From Paeniglutamicibacter psychrophenolicus (GTDB taxonomy: Bacteria; Actinomycetota; Actinomycetes; Actinomycetales; Micrococcaceae), in contig NZ_JAGIOE010000001.1 of the NCBI RefSeq assembly GCF_017876575.1, positions 3,054,443 to 3,118,442 on the forward strand: a DNA stretch of 64,000 nucleotides, read 5' to 3'. The notes below the pieces were generated by a model that saw nothing but the letters and a program-made list of their open reading frames with translations, was not told the DNA's origin and made no database searches. A program made the position numbers and the translations under genes. Position 1 is the stretch's first letter; each line of letters begins with the position of its first letter. This document shows positions 36,592 to 45,998 of the stretch, one piece after another.

Positions 36592-37845
36592 TCAGCGGCT
36601 GCCCAGGGTCCACATTTTCGCGCCGTTGGCCTTGGCGTTCATGGAGTTCACGGTGTCGGTGGTGCGTTGGAGCGAGGCGGCATCCTTGGCCTCGGTGGTG
36701 CACGGGGCCGAAGCCTTGGCTGGCAGCGCGCACCAGCGCAACGGGGATGGTTTCATGATGTGCGGTGCCCACACCAGGTCTCCGGGTTTCCAGGTGTCCC
36801 CGGTGCGCACGAACTGCATTTTCACCGTGAGCCCCTCCTTGTTCAGCGCGGTCTTGGTTGCGTGCTTGGCCACGGAGTTGCCCAGCCCGTACACGATCCA
36901 GGTGCCCTGGTGCTTTTCGATGGGCAGCACCGAGTGGGTGTGGTGGGAGTAGATGAAGTCGAACTCGCCGCTGGCCGCCAGCGAACGGTACAGCGCCAGC
37001 TGGGAGGCGGTGGGGGTGCTGGTGTATTCTGCACCGTCGTGGATCGCGGCGAGCACGATGTCCGCCCCGGCCGCGCGTGCCGCCTTGGCCCGGGCCAGCA
37101 GCGAGGCCTTCTCGATGTCGTCGACCCGCCACGGCGCATCTTCCTTCATCCCGTTCAGCGAGTAGGTGCCGGCGATGACCGCGACCTTGGCGCTGCCCAC
37201 CGGAACCAGCAGCGGACTTTGGGCCTCGGCCTTGCTGCGGTAGGAGCCGGTGGAAACCATCCCGGCCGCCTCCAGCGCGTCCAGGGTCCGCTTGACCCCT
37301 GCAACGCCGGCGTCCATGGAATGGTTGCTGGCGGTGGTGCAGCCGTCATAGCCGACCTTCTTCAAGGCCGGGATGATCTGCGAAGGAACGTTGAACATCG
37401 GGTAGCCGCCGTACGGCCCGTTCGGGGCCGCAACCGGGGTTTCCAGGTTGCACAGGGCCAGGTCGCTTTGGTCCAGGTAGGGTGCGATGCCCGCCAGCAG
37501 GGGGTCGAAGTCGTACGTCCCCTTCCCGTCCTGCTCGGCCTGGGCCCACAACGCCGGGTGCAGCAGGATGTCCCCTGCCACCGCGACCTCGATGCACTCG
37601 TCCCCCGGGCACGACGGGTCCGCGGGTTCCGCGGCAGCCTTGGTGGCGATTGGGGACGGGGTGGCCGAGTTCGCCGGGGTTTCGGTGCTCGCGGCCGACG
37701 GCGTGGTGGCCACCGGAATACTGGCCGCGGCAGGACCCTGCGGCGGGGCCGGCGTGCAGGCCGCCAGGGATGCTGCCAGAAGCAGTGCCGTGCCGATGGC
37801 TGCACGTTTCCGGGACCCGGGCGCGCGCACGATTCGATCAAACAT
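36592..37845 (-). CDS. CapA/PgsA-type lipoprotein (metallophosphatase fold)
   Basis: 417 residues. The signal sequence ends in the lipobox LAAC with the lipidated cysteine at residue 30, then a Pro/Ala/Thr linker of about 45 residues. The CapA domain follows: VAVAGDILLHPALW, LCNLETPVAAP, TTASNHSMDAG, FIYSHHTHSVLPIE and WIVYGLGNSVA, which carry the Asp/His/Asn metal-site residues of the calcineurin-like fold. CapA in Bacillus belongs to the poly-gamma-glutamate capsule system, but no capB, capC or capE gene is nearby, so a different cell-surface role is likely. It is divergent from the M3 peptidase gene. Confidence 0.88.
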   Translation of the reverse strand: MFDRIVRAPGSRKRAAIGTALLLAASLAACTPAPPQGPAAASIPVATTPSAASTETPANSATPSPIATKAAAEPADPSCPGDECIEVAVAGDILLHPALWAQAEQDGKGTYDFDPLLAGIAPYLDQSDLALCNLETPVAAPNGPYGGYPMFNVPSQIIPALKKVGYDGCTTASNHSMDAGVAGVKRTLDALEAAGMVSTGSYRSKAEAQSPLLVPVGSAKVAVIAGTYSLNGMKEDAPWRVDDIEKASLLARAKAARAAGADIVLAAIHDGAEYTSTPTASQLALYRSLAASGEFDFIYSHHTHSVLPIEKHQGTWIVYGLGNSVAKHATKTALNKEGLTVKMQFVRTGDTWKPGDLVWAPHIMKPSPLRWCALPAKASAPCTTEAKDAASLQRTTDTVNSMNAKANGAKMWTLGSR

Positions 37846-37924
37846 GCTAAGAGCCTAACCTTTGCCGTGTGCATTCCGGCGCGGGATACCCACAGCGCCG
37901 CGGGGTTATGACAGGGTTAACAGC

Positions 37925-39946
37925 ATGCATAATCCGTTGCTTGAGCGAAGCACCTTGCCGTTTGAATTCCCAGATTATTCGGCCCTGGAGGCCGCCCACT
38001 ACCTGGATGCCGTCCAGCAGGGTGTGGCTGGGCAGCTGGAAGAACTTCGGGCCATCGCGCAAAACACGCAGGCCCCAACCTTCGAGAACACCTTTGTGGC
38101 CATGGAACGCAGCGGTGCACTGCTGCGGCGCGCCGTGATGGCGTACTGGACGGTGTTCTCCGCCCATGGCACCGACGAACTGCGCGAGATCGACCCGCAG
38201 ATCCAGTCGCTGGTTTCCGGCCACCAGGATGCCATCCACCTTGATGGGGAGCTGTTTGCACGCCTGGCCTCCCTGGACGCCGACGCGCTCGGCGGCGAGG
38301 ACAAGCGGCTGGTGACCGAGACGCTGCGCACCTTCCGCGCCGCCGGCGCCGAACTCGATGCCGGGCGCAAGGAACAGTTGCGTGCACTGAACAGCGAGAT
38401 CACGGACCTGTCCAGCGAATACTCGCGCAGGCTCCTGGGCGCCATGAACGAAGCGGCCGTCCACTTCGCCGATCCGGGGGAACTGGCCGGGCTCAGCGAC
38501 GGGGAACTGGCCTCCGCCGCGGATGCGGCACGCGACGCCGGACACACCGATGGCTACCTGCTGACCCTGGTGCTGCCCACCGGTCAGCCATTGCTCGAGC
38601 GGCTCGAATTTTCCGCTTCCCGCCGCCGGCTCTTCGAGGCCTCGGTGAACCGCGGCCAGGAGGGCGATAACCTGACCCTGGACCTGGGTGCACGGATGGC
38701 GTCGCTGCGCTCGAAGCGCGCGGCGCTGCTGGGCTTTGCCACGCACGCCGACGTGGTGCTGCAGGAGGCAACCGCCCCGGACCTGGCTGCGGTGCGCGGC
38801 CGCCTGGCCGAGCTCATCCCGGCGGCCGTGGCCAATGCCCGGGCCGAGGCCGGGGAACTCGAGAAGATTTCCGGTTCCCCCATCGATCCCTGGGACTGGG
38901 CGTACTACTCCGCCGCCGTGGCGCGCGAACGCCACGCGCTGGACCGCGGGGCGCTGCGCGAATACTTCGAGCTCGATGCCGTGCTCGAGCGCGGTGTGTT
39001 TGCCGCTGCCTCCCGCCTCTACGGACTGGGCTTCACCGAGCGTTTCGACTTCCCGCTCTACCACCCCGACGTGCGCACCTGGGAGGTCTTCAACGAGGAC
39101 GGCTCCACGCTGGGGTTGTTCGTGGGCGACTTCTTTGCCCGTCCCACCAAGGCCGGGGGTGCGTGGATGAACTCCATCCGCGAATCCGCGTCCCTGCTGG
39201 GCGAGCGTCCGGTGGTCACCAACACCCTGAACATCCCCAAGCCGGCCGAAGGCGACCCGGCACTGGTGTCCCTGGACGAGGTCAACACGCTGTTCCACGA
39301 GTTCGGGCACGCGCTGCACGGGCTGTTTTCCGCCGGGATCTACCCGTCGTTGGCCGGCACTTCCGTGCCGCGCGACTTCGTCGAGTACCCCTCGCAGGTC
39401 AACGAGATGTGGGCCCTGCACGCCGAGGTGCTGCCCGGCTATGCCGCGCACACGCGCACCGGGGAGCCGCTGCCGGACGGCACGGTCCAGGTCCTGGAGG
39501 CCGCGGCACTGTGGGGCGAGGGATTCGCCACCACCGAGTACCTCACCGCCGCCGTCCTGGATTTGGCCTGGCACTCGCTGACCGACGGGGAACTGGTTTC
39601 CGATCCGCTGGCCTTCGAGCAGCGGGTGCTTTCAGAGGCCGGGCTGATCCCGGAGCTGGTGCCCTCGCGCTACCGCACCGGCTACTTCAAGCACATTTTC
39701 GACGGCGGGTACTCGGCCGGCTACTACTCCTACATCTGGTCCGAGGTGCTGGACGCCGACACCGTCGAGTGGTTCACCGAAAACGGCGGGCTGAAGCGGG
39801 AAAACGGCGAACGGTTCCGCGCCGAGCTGCTCTCGCGCGGCAACACCCGCGACCCGCTTGAATCATACGAGATCTTCCGCGGCCGCGAAGCACGGATCGA
39901 ACCGCTGCTGGTGCGCCGCGGACTGGCAAGGAGCACGAACGCGTGA
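37925..39946 (+). CDS. dcp: M3-family metallopeptidase (peptidyl-dipeptidase Dcp type)
   Basis: 673 residues from the ATG at 37925 (MHNPLLERSTLPFEFPDYSA). The zinc site is HEFGHALHG with H458, E459 and H462; the third ligand is in the following SQVNEMW helix. Other family blocks are GLFVGDFFARPTKAGGAWMN and YYSYIWSEVLDADTVEWF. No signal peptide is visible, so it is probably cytosolic and degrades small peptides, releasing dipeptides or acting as an oligopeptidase; the two subfamilies cannot be separated here. The GNAT gene overlaps its stop codon by 4 bases. Confidence 0.93.
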   Translation: MHNPLLERSTLPFEFPDYSALEAAHYLDAVQQGVAGQLEELRAIAQNTQAPTFENTFVAMERSGALLRRAVMAYWTVFSAHGTDELREIDPQIQSLVSGHQDAIHLDGELFARLASLDADALGGEDKRLVTETLRTFRAAGAELDAGRKEQLRALNSEITDLSSEYSRRLLGAMNEAAVHFADPGELAGLSDGELASAADAARDAGHTDGYLLTLVLPTGQPLLERLEFSASRRRLFEASVNRGQEGDNLTLDLGARMASLRSKRAALLGFATHADVVLQEATAPDLAAVRGRLAELIPAAVANARAEAGELEKISGSPIDPWDWAYYSAAVARERHALDRGALREYFELDAVLERGVFAAASRLYGLGFTERFDFPLYHPDVRTWEVFNEDGSTLGLFVGDFFARPTKAGGAWMNSIRESASLLGERPVVTNTLNIPKPAEGDPALVSLDEVNTLFHEFGHALHGLFSAGIYPSLAGTSVPRDFVEYPSQVNEMWALHAEVLPGYAAHTRTGEPLPDGTVQVLEAAALWGEGFATTEYLTAAVLDLAWHSLTDGELVSDPLAFEQRVLSEAGLIPELVPSRYRTGYFKHIFDGGYSAGYYSYIWSEVLDADTVEWFTENGGLKRENGERFRAELLSRGNTRDPLESYEIFRGREARIEPLLVRRGLARSTNA

Positions 39947-40701
39947 CAACCATTGGTTTTGCGCAGGACGCGCTCTCGCACTGGCACCAGGCCATGGCGA
40001 TCGCCACCGGCGGCAAGCTCTTCTCGACCCACGGCTGCTCGTGGGCCTGGCAGCCGGCCCGCGGCCGGCTGGTGCTGCTCTTCCCCGCCCACGCGCAGGA
40101 GGCCGGGCTGCGCCCGGGTCTGGCCGAGGGCACGCGCCTGGGTGCGCGCCGGGTCGAGGCCTGGGTCAATTCCGGTGCGCCCTCGGGCCCGCTGGAGGCC
40201 GCAGGGTTCTCCGATGCCGCACAGATCTCCTGGCATGCCGGAGAGCTGGTGGGCCCCGAGGAACCATGGGACGGACGGGTGCGCCTGGGCACGGAGATCC
40301 CCGAGGCCAGGGGCGCCGACGCGAAGGAATTGCAGGTCGCCAATCTCTGGCGCGATCCGGCCGCTGCCGGACTGAGCGCCGGGCACCCGGCGTTGCGCCG
40401 CATCGAGCAGGCCACCGCGCGCACCCTCGAGGGCGAGTTGGTGGGCCGCGCCTTTGCCCAGCAGGCCCTGGGCGGCCAGCTGGCCATCCACGGACTGGCC
40501 GTGGCCTCGGAGCAGCGCCGGATGGGTGTGGGTTCGGCCCTGCTCAACGGTCTGGCCCGCGGCATGGTCAACCCGCTTGGGCTGGAGGAGGACACGCCCA
40601 TCGAACTGATTGCCGCCGCTTCCCCGAGCTCGGCGCCGTTCTTCGAGGCCAACGGGATGCGTTTGCTGGGTCGCGGCCGGCACCTGGTGCTGCGCCAGTA
40701 G
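39943..40701 (+). CDS. GNAT-family acetyltransferase
   Basis: 252 residues, GTG start overlapping the M3 peptidase stop (GTGA). The C-terminal part has the acetyl-CoA pyrophosphate loop in LAVASEQRRMGVGSALLNGL and the closing FFEANGMRLLGRGRHLVL. The N-terminal 140 residues (WQPARGRLVLLFPAHAQEAG) do not show a second clear GNAT loop but may be a degenerate copy. Overlap with the peptidase suggests joint expression; the substrate is unknown. Confidence 0.75.
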   Translation: MTTIGFAQDALSHWHQAMAIATGGKLFSTHGCSWAWQPARGRLVLLFPAHAQEAGLRPGLAEGTRLGARRVEAWVNSGAPSGPLEAAGFSDAAQISWHAGELVGPEEPWDGRVRLGTEIPEARGADAKELQVANLWRDPAAAGLSAGHPALRRIEQATARTLEGELVGRAFAQQALGGQLAIHGLAVASEQRRMGVGSALLNGLARGMVNPLGLEEDTPIELIAAASPSSAPFFEANGMRLLGRGRHLVLRQ

Positions 40702-40822
40702 CCACCCGGGGCCGCGACGCCCGGCTCGCCGGGTTCGCGGCCGCTTCCCGCTCTCTTGCCCCGAGGTGCGCCGTGGTCCACGCTGTTGATGAACCACAGC
40801 CGCTTTTACCGGGAGGCAACCC

Positions 40823-41656
40823 ATGGAAGTCAAGACCGCACTAATCACCGGGGCGTCCTCGGGGATCGGGGAAGCCACCGCCCGGAAGCTGCGGGCCATG
40901 GGCTTCACCGTCTACGCGGCGGCACGACGTCTCGAGCGGATGCAGGGCCTCTCGGACGACGGCATTGCCGTGATGGCGATGGATGTCACCGACGATGCGT
41001 CCATGCGGGTCGGCATCGAGCGGATCGTGACCGAGACCGGTCGCATCGACGTGCTGGTCAACAACGCCGGCTACGGTTCATACGGCGCCCTGGAAGACGT
41101 CGAGATCGACGAGGGCCGACGGCAGTTCGAGGTCAACGTGTTCGGTGCGATCAGGCTCGCGCAACTGGTGCTCCCCCACATGCGCGCCCGCGGCGCGGGC
41201 ACCATCGTGAACATCTCCTCGATGGGTGGGAAGATATACACTCCGCTGGGCGGTTGGTACCACGGCACGAAATTTGCCCTTGAGGCACTGAGCGATTGCC
41301 TGCGCCTGGAAGTCGCGCCGTTCGGCATCGACGTCGTCGTGATCGAGCCCGGCGGCATTGCCACCGAGTGGGGACCCATCGCCGGGGATCTCGTCGAGCA
41401 GGCCTCCGGGCACGGTCCCTACGGCAGGCAGGCCGCTGCTGTCGCGAAGTTGTTGCGCGGGGAAACCACCGGCGGGCGCAACTCCCCTCCGGGGGTGGTG
41501 GCCGACGCGGTCGGAAGGGCCGTGCGCGCCTCCAGGCCCAAGACCCGGTACGCCGTAGGCTTCGGTGCCAAACCGCTGATCCTGGCGCGCCGCTTCCTTG
41601 GCGACCGCCTCTTCGATGCGCTGATCACCCGGGCCACGGGCATGCCCCGGCGCTGA
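40823..41656 (+). CDS. Short-chain dehydrogenase/reductase
   Basis: 277 residues, classical SDR: TGASSGIG cofactor loop (9-16), NNAG (80-83), catalytic serine in NISSMGGKIYT, and Y146-K150 in WYHGTK, followed by EPGGIATEW. The residues after the second strand (AAARRLERM) suggest NADP use. A long C-terminal part (KTRYAVGFGAKPLILARRF) resembles the SDRs annotated as oxidoreductases acting on retinol-like or fatty substrates, but the substrate cannot be set. GGGAGG lies six bases before the ATG. It converges on pdxS. Confidence 0.9.
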   Translation: MEVKTALITGASSGIGEATARKLRAMGFTVYAAARRLERMQGLSDDGIAVMAMDVTDDASMRVGIERIVTETGRIDVLVNNAGYGSYGALEDVEIDEGRRQFEVNVFGAIRLAQLVLPHMRARGAGTIVNISSMGGKIYTPLGGWYHGTKFALEALSDCLRLEVAPFGIDVVVIEPGGIATEWGPIAGDLVEQASGHGPYGRQAAAVAKLLRGETTGGRNSPPGVVADAVGRAVRASRPKTRYAVGFGAKPLILARRFLGDRLFDALITRATGMPRR

Positions 41657-41701
41657 CACCGGGGCTCCGGGGATCAGCAACGCTCCCGCCGGCCGGCAAC
41701 G

Positions 41702-41784
41702 GCAAACGGGCCGGGTGCCTTCCGGATCCGCATTCCCCCGTTTAATGCAGGGGAATCCCGAATCCGGTGCACCCGGCCCGTTGC
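41702..41784. terminator. Long hairpin shared by the convergent SDR and pdxS genes
   Basis: Outer arms AACGGGCCGGGTGC (41705-41718) and its complement (41769-41782), extended by GC/AA pairs with one bulge. Inside are further paired segments (CCGGAT with ATCCGG, ATTCCCC with GGGGAAT). The nearly continuous hairpin fills the 150-base gap between two convergent genes and can terminate both. Confidence 0.8.
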
Positions 41785-41806
41785 TTGTCAGGCTGTTGCC
41801 CGGGAC

Positions 41807-42721
41807 CTACCAGCCGCGCTCGGCCAGGCGGTGCGGCGCCGGGATGTCGGCGACGTTGATGCCGACCATGGCTTCGCCCAGGCCGCGGGAGATCTTGGCC
41901 AGCTCGTCCGGGTCGTTGAAGAAGGTGGTTGCCTTCACGACGGCTGCGGCACGCTGTGCCGGGTTGCCGGACTTGAAGATGCCCGAGCCCACGAACACGC
42001 CGTCGGCGCCCAGCTGCATCATCATCGCGGCGTCGGCCGGGGTGGCGATGCCGCCGGCGGTGAAGAGCACGACCGGCAGCTTGCCGGTGGCGGCAACTTC
42101 CTTGACCAGTTCGTACGGGGCCTGCAGCTCCTTGGCTGCAACGTACAGCTCGTCCTTCGGAAGGGCCGCGAGCTTGGCGATCTCGGAGCGGATCTTGCGC
42201 ATGTGGCCGGTGGCGTTGGAAACGTCGCCGGTGCCGGCCTCGCCCTTGGAGCGGATCATGGCCGCGCCTTCGTTGATGCGGCGCAGGGCCTCGCCCAGGT
42301 TGGTGGCGCCGCAGACGAAGGGAACCTTGAAGTTCCACTTGTCGATGTGGTGCTCGTAGTCGGCCGGGGAAAGCACCTCGGACTCGTCGACGTAGTCGAC
42401 ACCGAGGGACTGCAGGATCTGTGCCTCGACGAAGTGCCCGATGCGGGCCTTGGCCATCACCGGGATGGAAACCGCGGCAATGATGCTGTCGATCATGTCC
42501 GGGTCGCTGGCGCGCGAGACGCCTCCCTGGGCACGGATATCGGCCGGAACGCGCTCGAGGGCCATGACGGCGACGGCGCCGGCATCCTCGGCGATGCGGG
42601 CCTGCTCCGCCGTGACAACATCCATGATGACGCCGCCCTTGAGCATGTCGGCCATGCCCCGCTTGACGCGGTCGCTACCTACGGTGGTTGCGGGGGTGGG
42701 GACGCCTTGGTTTTCAGACAC
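41807..42721 (-). CDS. pdxS: Pyridoxal 5'-phosphate synthase subunit PdxS
   Basis: 304 residues from the GTG at 42721 (SENQGVPTP), with AGGA about 9 bases upstream. TIM-barrel synthase: D34 in GGVIMDVVT, Schiff-base K91 in [12 protein letters not shown], the second lysine K159 in [11 protein letters not shown], and the phosphate-binding [14 protein letters not shown] and GVFVGSGIF. It makes PLP from ribose 5-phosphate, glyceraldehyde 3-phosphate and ammonia supplied by PdxT. It is separated from pdxT by the capA-M3-GNAT-SDR block. A dyad at 42816-42833 lies about 95 bases upstream of the start. Confidence 0.97.
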   Translation of the reverse strand: MSENQGVPTPATTVGSDRVKRGMADMLKGGVIMDVVTAEQARIAEDAGAVAVMALERVPADIRAQGGVSRASDPDMIDSIIAAVSIPVMAKARIGHFVEAQILQSLGVDYVDESEVLSPADYEHHIDKWNFKVPFVCGATNLGEALRRINEGAAMIRSKGEAGTGDVSNATGHMRKIRSEIAKLAALPKDELYVAAKELQAPYELVKEVAATGKLPVVLFTAGGIATPADAAMMMQLGADGVFVGSGIFKSGNPAQRAAAVVKATTFFNDPDELAKISRGLGEAMVGINVADIPAPHRLAERGW

Positions 42722-42815
42722 CTTGGGGGTTCCTTTCAATAAGGTGAGCAGTACGCGAATCATCGTAGGTCCGCCGCGTCACAAAGACCGCGGGTGTGTC
42801 GTCACAATTCAAAAC

Positions 42816-42833
42816 TAGGTGCAAACACACCTA
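42816..42833. promoter_or_regulatory. Inverted repeat upstream of pdxS
   Basis: TAGGTG-CAAACA-CACCTA, perfect 6-bp arms with a 6-base spacer, in an AT-rich stretch about 95 bases upstream of the pdxS GTG. It could be an operator for a vitamin B6 regulator of the MocR/PdxR type, but the sequence does not match a site I can recall with certainty. Confidence 0.35.
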
Positions 42834-43170
42834 ATGTCCAGCGCCGAAGGCAGCGGGGAAGATAATGTGAAAACTCGGCCACTGTCTCGAAACTTCCTAG
42901 TGGGACGGTCTATTTAGGATTACGCACCGGTCTCTGGACGCATCCCCGATCTCGAAGGTGGAAATCGCGGAAAATCAAATGCTTCCTTGACTGCCGAGCC
43001 CCATCCGGGCAACCGGGCACCGGGCCCTTCCCTGCTCCCGCAGGAATCCCCATCCCTCGGTTCACTGCACCCGCACCCGCCCGATCGCCCCGGGACCGCG
43101 GGAAGGTGGCAAACGCAAAAGAGTGGCGCAGAGCGGAGCAACGTCGGCGATGCCTGTTTGCGCATTAAAC

Positions 43171-43206
43171 GGATTGGCCGCCGGGGTTGCCCCCGACGGC
43201 CAATCC
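43171..43206 (-). terminator. Hairpin terminator after the HIT gene
   Basis: GGATTGGCCG (43171-43180) pairs with CGGCCAATCC (43197-43206), with an inner GGGG/CCCC pairing. It starts 18 bases after the HIT stop codon; GTTTAATG follows on the minus strand. Confidence 0.75.
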
Positions 43207-43224
43207 ATGAAGTGCCTTGTCGCT

Positions 43225-43833
43225 TTAGTCGATGTCCGCCCAGCCTGCGGCAAGGTCCACGCGGATGTCGCCGAGCGTTGCCGGGATGGCCTTGGTCTCG
43301 GCAATGATCGGGAAGAAGTTCCCGTCCCCCGCCCAACGCGGGACCACGTGCTGGTGCAGGTGCGCGGCAATCCCCGCACCGCCGGTGACGCCCTGGTTCA
43401 TGCCCAGGTTGAAACCGGTGGGACGCGAGACGTGCCGCAGCACGCGCATGGCCTTTTGGGCCAGCGCTGCCATCTCCGCGGTTTCCTCGGCGGTGATGTC
43501 CGTGTAGTCCGGCACGTGGCGGTAGGGGCAGATCAGCAGGTGGCCCGGGTTGTACGGGAAGAGGTTCAGGATCACGTAGGCGGTCTTGCCGCGGTGGATG
43601 ATCAGCGAATCCTCGTCGCTGCGGGTCGGCCCGGCGCAGAAGGGACAGGAGTCCTCGTCCTTGACCTGGTCCTGGCCGGCCTTGATGTAGGCCATCCGGT
43701 AGGGAGTCCACAGGCGCTGGAACGAATCGGGCACCCCGGCGAGTTCGAAGTCGTCGGTGATGGCGGCATCGGCTGCTTCCTGGGACGCGCCACCCGGATG
43801 GCTGGATGCGTAAACGTTCGTGGACTCCCCCAT
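43225..43833 (-). CDS. HIT-domain nucleotide hydrolase/phosphorylase
   Basis: 202 residues. The histidine triad is HLHQHVVPRW, preceded by NLGMNQGVTGGAGIAAHLHQ; the N-terminal CPFCAG and LNLFPYNPGHLLI stretches match the actinobacterial HIT proteins adjacent to thrS, some of which are AP4A phosphorylases. It begins four bases after the thrS stop, so it is probably co-transcribed; AP4A is a by-product of synthetases, which fits this pairing. Exact substrate is not determined by the sequence. Confidence 0.9.
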   Translation of the reverse strand: MGESTNVYASSHPGGASQEAADAAITDDFELAGVPDSFQRLWTPYRMAYIKAGQDQVKDEDSCPFCAGPTRSDEDSLIIHRGKTAYVILNLFPYNPGHLLICPYRHVPDYTDITAEETAEMAALAQKAMRVLRHVSRPTGFNLGMNQGVTGGAGIAAHLHQHVVPRWAGDGNFFPIIAETKAIPATLGDIRVDLAAGWADID

Positions 43834-43837
43834 GGAT

Positions 43838-45841
43838 CTAGGCTTCCCGGTTCTTCACGGCCGCGACGATGCGGGCAACCGCCTCGTCGACCGGCACGCC
43901 GTTGTCGGTGCTGCCGTCGCGGAAGCGGAAGGACACCGCTCCGGCCTCGGCGTCCTCGCCGCCGGCGATGAGCACGAACGGGACCTTTTCCTTGGACGCG
44001 GTGCGGATCTTCTTCGGGAACCGGTCCGAGGAGATGTCCGCCTCGGCACGGATGCCCGCGGCCTTGAGCTTGTCGATGACATCGAACATGTACTCGTTGA
44101 AGGCCTCGGCCACGGGGATGCCCACGACCTGGACCGGGGAGAGCCAGGCCGGGAAGGCACCGGCGTAGTGCTCGGTGAGGACGCCCATGAAGCGTTCCAC
44201 GGAACCGAACAGGGCACGGTGGATCATCACCGGGCGCTGGCGGGTGCCGTCGGCCGCCTGGTACTCGAGCTCGAAGCGCTCGGGCAGGTTGAAGTCCAGC
44301 TGGATGGTGGACATCTGCCAGGTGCGGCCCAGCGCGTCCTTGGCCTGCACGGAGATCTTCGGGCCGTAGAAGGCCGCTCCCCCCGGATCCGGGACCAGCT
44401 CCAGCCCCGAGGCCTCGGCGACCTCGGCCAGGGTGCGGGTTGCTTCCTCCCACACGTCGTCGTCGCCGACGAACTTCTCCGGGTTCTTGGTGGAGAGCTC
44501 CAGGTAGAAGTCATCCAGCCCGTAGTCCTTGAGCAGGCCCAGCACGAAGTTCAGCGTCTCGGTCAGCTCGCTCTTCATCTGCTCCTTGGTGCAGTAGATG
44601 TGGGCGTCGTCCTGTGTCATGCCGCGCACGCGGGTCAGGCCGTGGACCACGCCGGACTTCTCGTAGCGGTAGACCGAGCCGAACTCGAACAGGCGCAGCG
44701 GCAGTTCGCGGTAGGACCGTCCGCGCGAGCGGAAGATCAGGTTGTGCATGGGGCAGTTCATCGGCTTGAGGTAGTAGTCCTGGCCGGGCTTGCGCACCGT
44801 GCCGTCCTCGTTGAGTTCCGCGTCCACGTGCATCGGGGGGAACATGCCGTCGCGGTACCAGTCAAGGTGGCCCGAGACCTCGTAGAGGTGGCCCTTGGTG
44901 ATGTGCGGGGTGTAGACGAACTCGTAGCCGGCTTCGACGTGGCGGGCACGCGAGTAGTCTTCCATTTCCTTGCGGATGATGCCGCCGCGCGGGTGGAACA
45001 CCGGCAGGCCGCTCCCCAGCTCGTCCGGGAAGGAGAAGAGGTCCAGTTCGACGCCGAGCTTGCGGTGGTCGCGGCGCTCGGCCTCGGCGATGCGCTCCTG
45101 GTAGGCCTTCAGGGCATCCTTGGTCGGCCAGGCCGTGCCGTAGATGCGCTGCAGCTGCTGGTTGTCCTGGTTGCCCAGCCAGTAGGCGGCCGAGGTGCGG
45201 GTCAGCGCGAAGGCGTTGGAGATCAGCTTGGTGTTGGGCAGGTGCGGGCCGCGGCACAGATCGCACCAGACGGTTTCGCCGGTCTTGCGGTCGACGTTGT
45301 CGTAGATGGTGATTTCGCCGGCGCCGACCTCGACGTTGACGCCTTCGCCGGCCGAGTCGGCCTCGTTGGCCTTCTTCAGCAGCTCGAGCTTGTACGGCTC
45401 GTGGGCCATGGCCTTGCGGGCCTCGTCCTCGGTGACGACGCGGCGGGCGAACTTCTGGTTCTGGTTCACGATCTTGAGCATCATCTTCTCGAGGGTCTTC
45501 AAATCCTCGGGAGTGAACGGCTCGGCGACGTCGAAGTCGAAGTAGAAGCCGTCGGTGATGTACGGGCCGATGCCCAGCTTGGCATCCGGGCGCAGCTGCT
45601 GCACGGCCTGGGCCATGACGTGCGCGGTGGAGTGGCGCAGGACCTCGAGCCCGGCGGGGGAATCGATGGCGACGCGTTCGACGGTGGTTCCGGCCTCCAG
45701 CGGGCGGGCCAAATCGCGCAGCACGCCATCGACGTGCATGACGACGACCTCGCGGTCGTCAAAGTACAGCTCGGCCCCGGTAGTGCCGGCATTCACCTCG
45801 CGTTGTTCGCCATCGACGGTCAGTGTGATTTGCTCAAGCAC
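43838..45841 (-). CDS. thrS: Threonine--tRNA ligase
   Basis: 667 residues, GTG start at 45841 with GAGGAG five bases upstream. TGS domain, then the editing domain with [14 protein letters not shown] and CRGPHLPNT, then the class II core ([20 protein letters not shown] with the zinc cysteine, [30 protein letters not shown]) and the anticodon-binding C-terminus. It charges tRNA-Thr and removes Ser-tRNA(Thr). No T-box-type leader is seen in the 157 bases upstream. Confidence 0.98.
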   Translation of the reverse strand: MLEQITLTVDGEQREVNAGTTGAELYFDDREVVVMHVDGVLRDLARPLEAGTTVERVAIDSPAGLEVLRHSTAHVMAQAVQQLRPDAKLGIGPYITDGFYFDFDVAEPFTPEDLKTLEKMMLKIVNQNQKFARRVVTEDEARKAMAHEPYKLELLKKANEADSAGEGVNVEVGAGEITIYDNVDRKTGETVWCDLCRGPHLPNTKLISNAFALTRTSAAYWLGNQDNQQLQRIYGTAWPTKDALKAYQERIAEAERRDHRKLGVELDLFSFPDELGSGLPVFHPRGGIIRKEMEDYSRARHVEAGYEFVYTPHITKGHLYEVSGHLDWYRDGMFPPMHVDAELNEDGTVRKPGQDYYLKPMNCPMHNLIFRSRGRSYRELPLRLFEFGSVYRYEKSGVVHGLTRVRGMTQDDAHIYCTKEQMKSELTETLNFVLGLLKDYGLDDFYLELSTKNPEKFVGDDDVWEEATRTLAEVAEASGLELVPDPGGAAFYGPKISVQAKDALGRTWQMSTIQLDFNLPERFELEYQAADGTRQRPVMIHRALFGSVERFMGVLTEHYAGAFPAWLSPVQVVGIPVAEAFNEYMFDVIDKLKAAGIRAEADISSDRFPKKIRTASKEKVPFVLIAGGEDAEAGAVSFRFRDGSTDNGVPVDEAVARIVAAVKNREA

Positions 45842-45998
45842 TACGGCTCCTCGTTTCGTGGTTCGGCTTCATGGCTTGTGGCGTACGGTGGCCACAACCA
45901 GCCAACCACCAGCTTAACCGACGCCCGCCGGTGCCAACCAATCGAAAACCACGCATGTCACGCTCGAGCGGCCCGCGCTCTCGGGGGCGGCGCTGCGA

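Larger units (their letters stand above)
42722..43224. other. Intergenic region between pdxS and the HIT gene
   Basis: About 503 bases without a supportable gene. It contains a dyad near the pdxS promoter (42816-42833) and the HIT terminator (43171-43206). In other actinobacteria this place between the HIT gene and pdxS holds pgsA, an acyltransferase and a mannosyltransferase; none of them is here. Confidence 0.6.

Noticed and set aside
42987..43307. A 106-codon plus-strand frame between pdxS and the HIT gene
   Set aside because: Arg/Pro/Ser-rich without family resemblance, no ribosome site, and it overlaps the HIT gene and its terminator.
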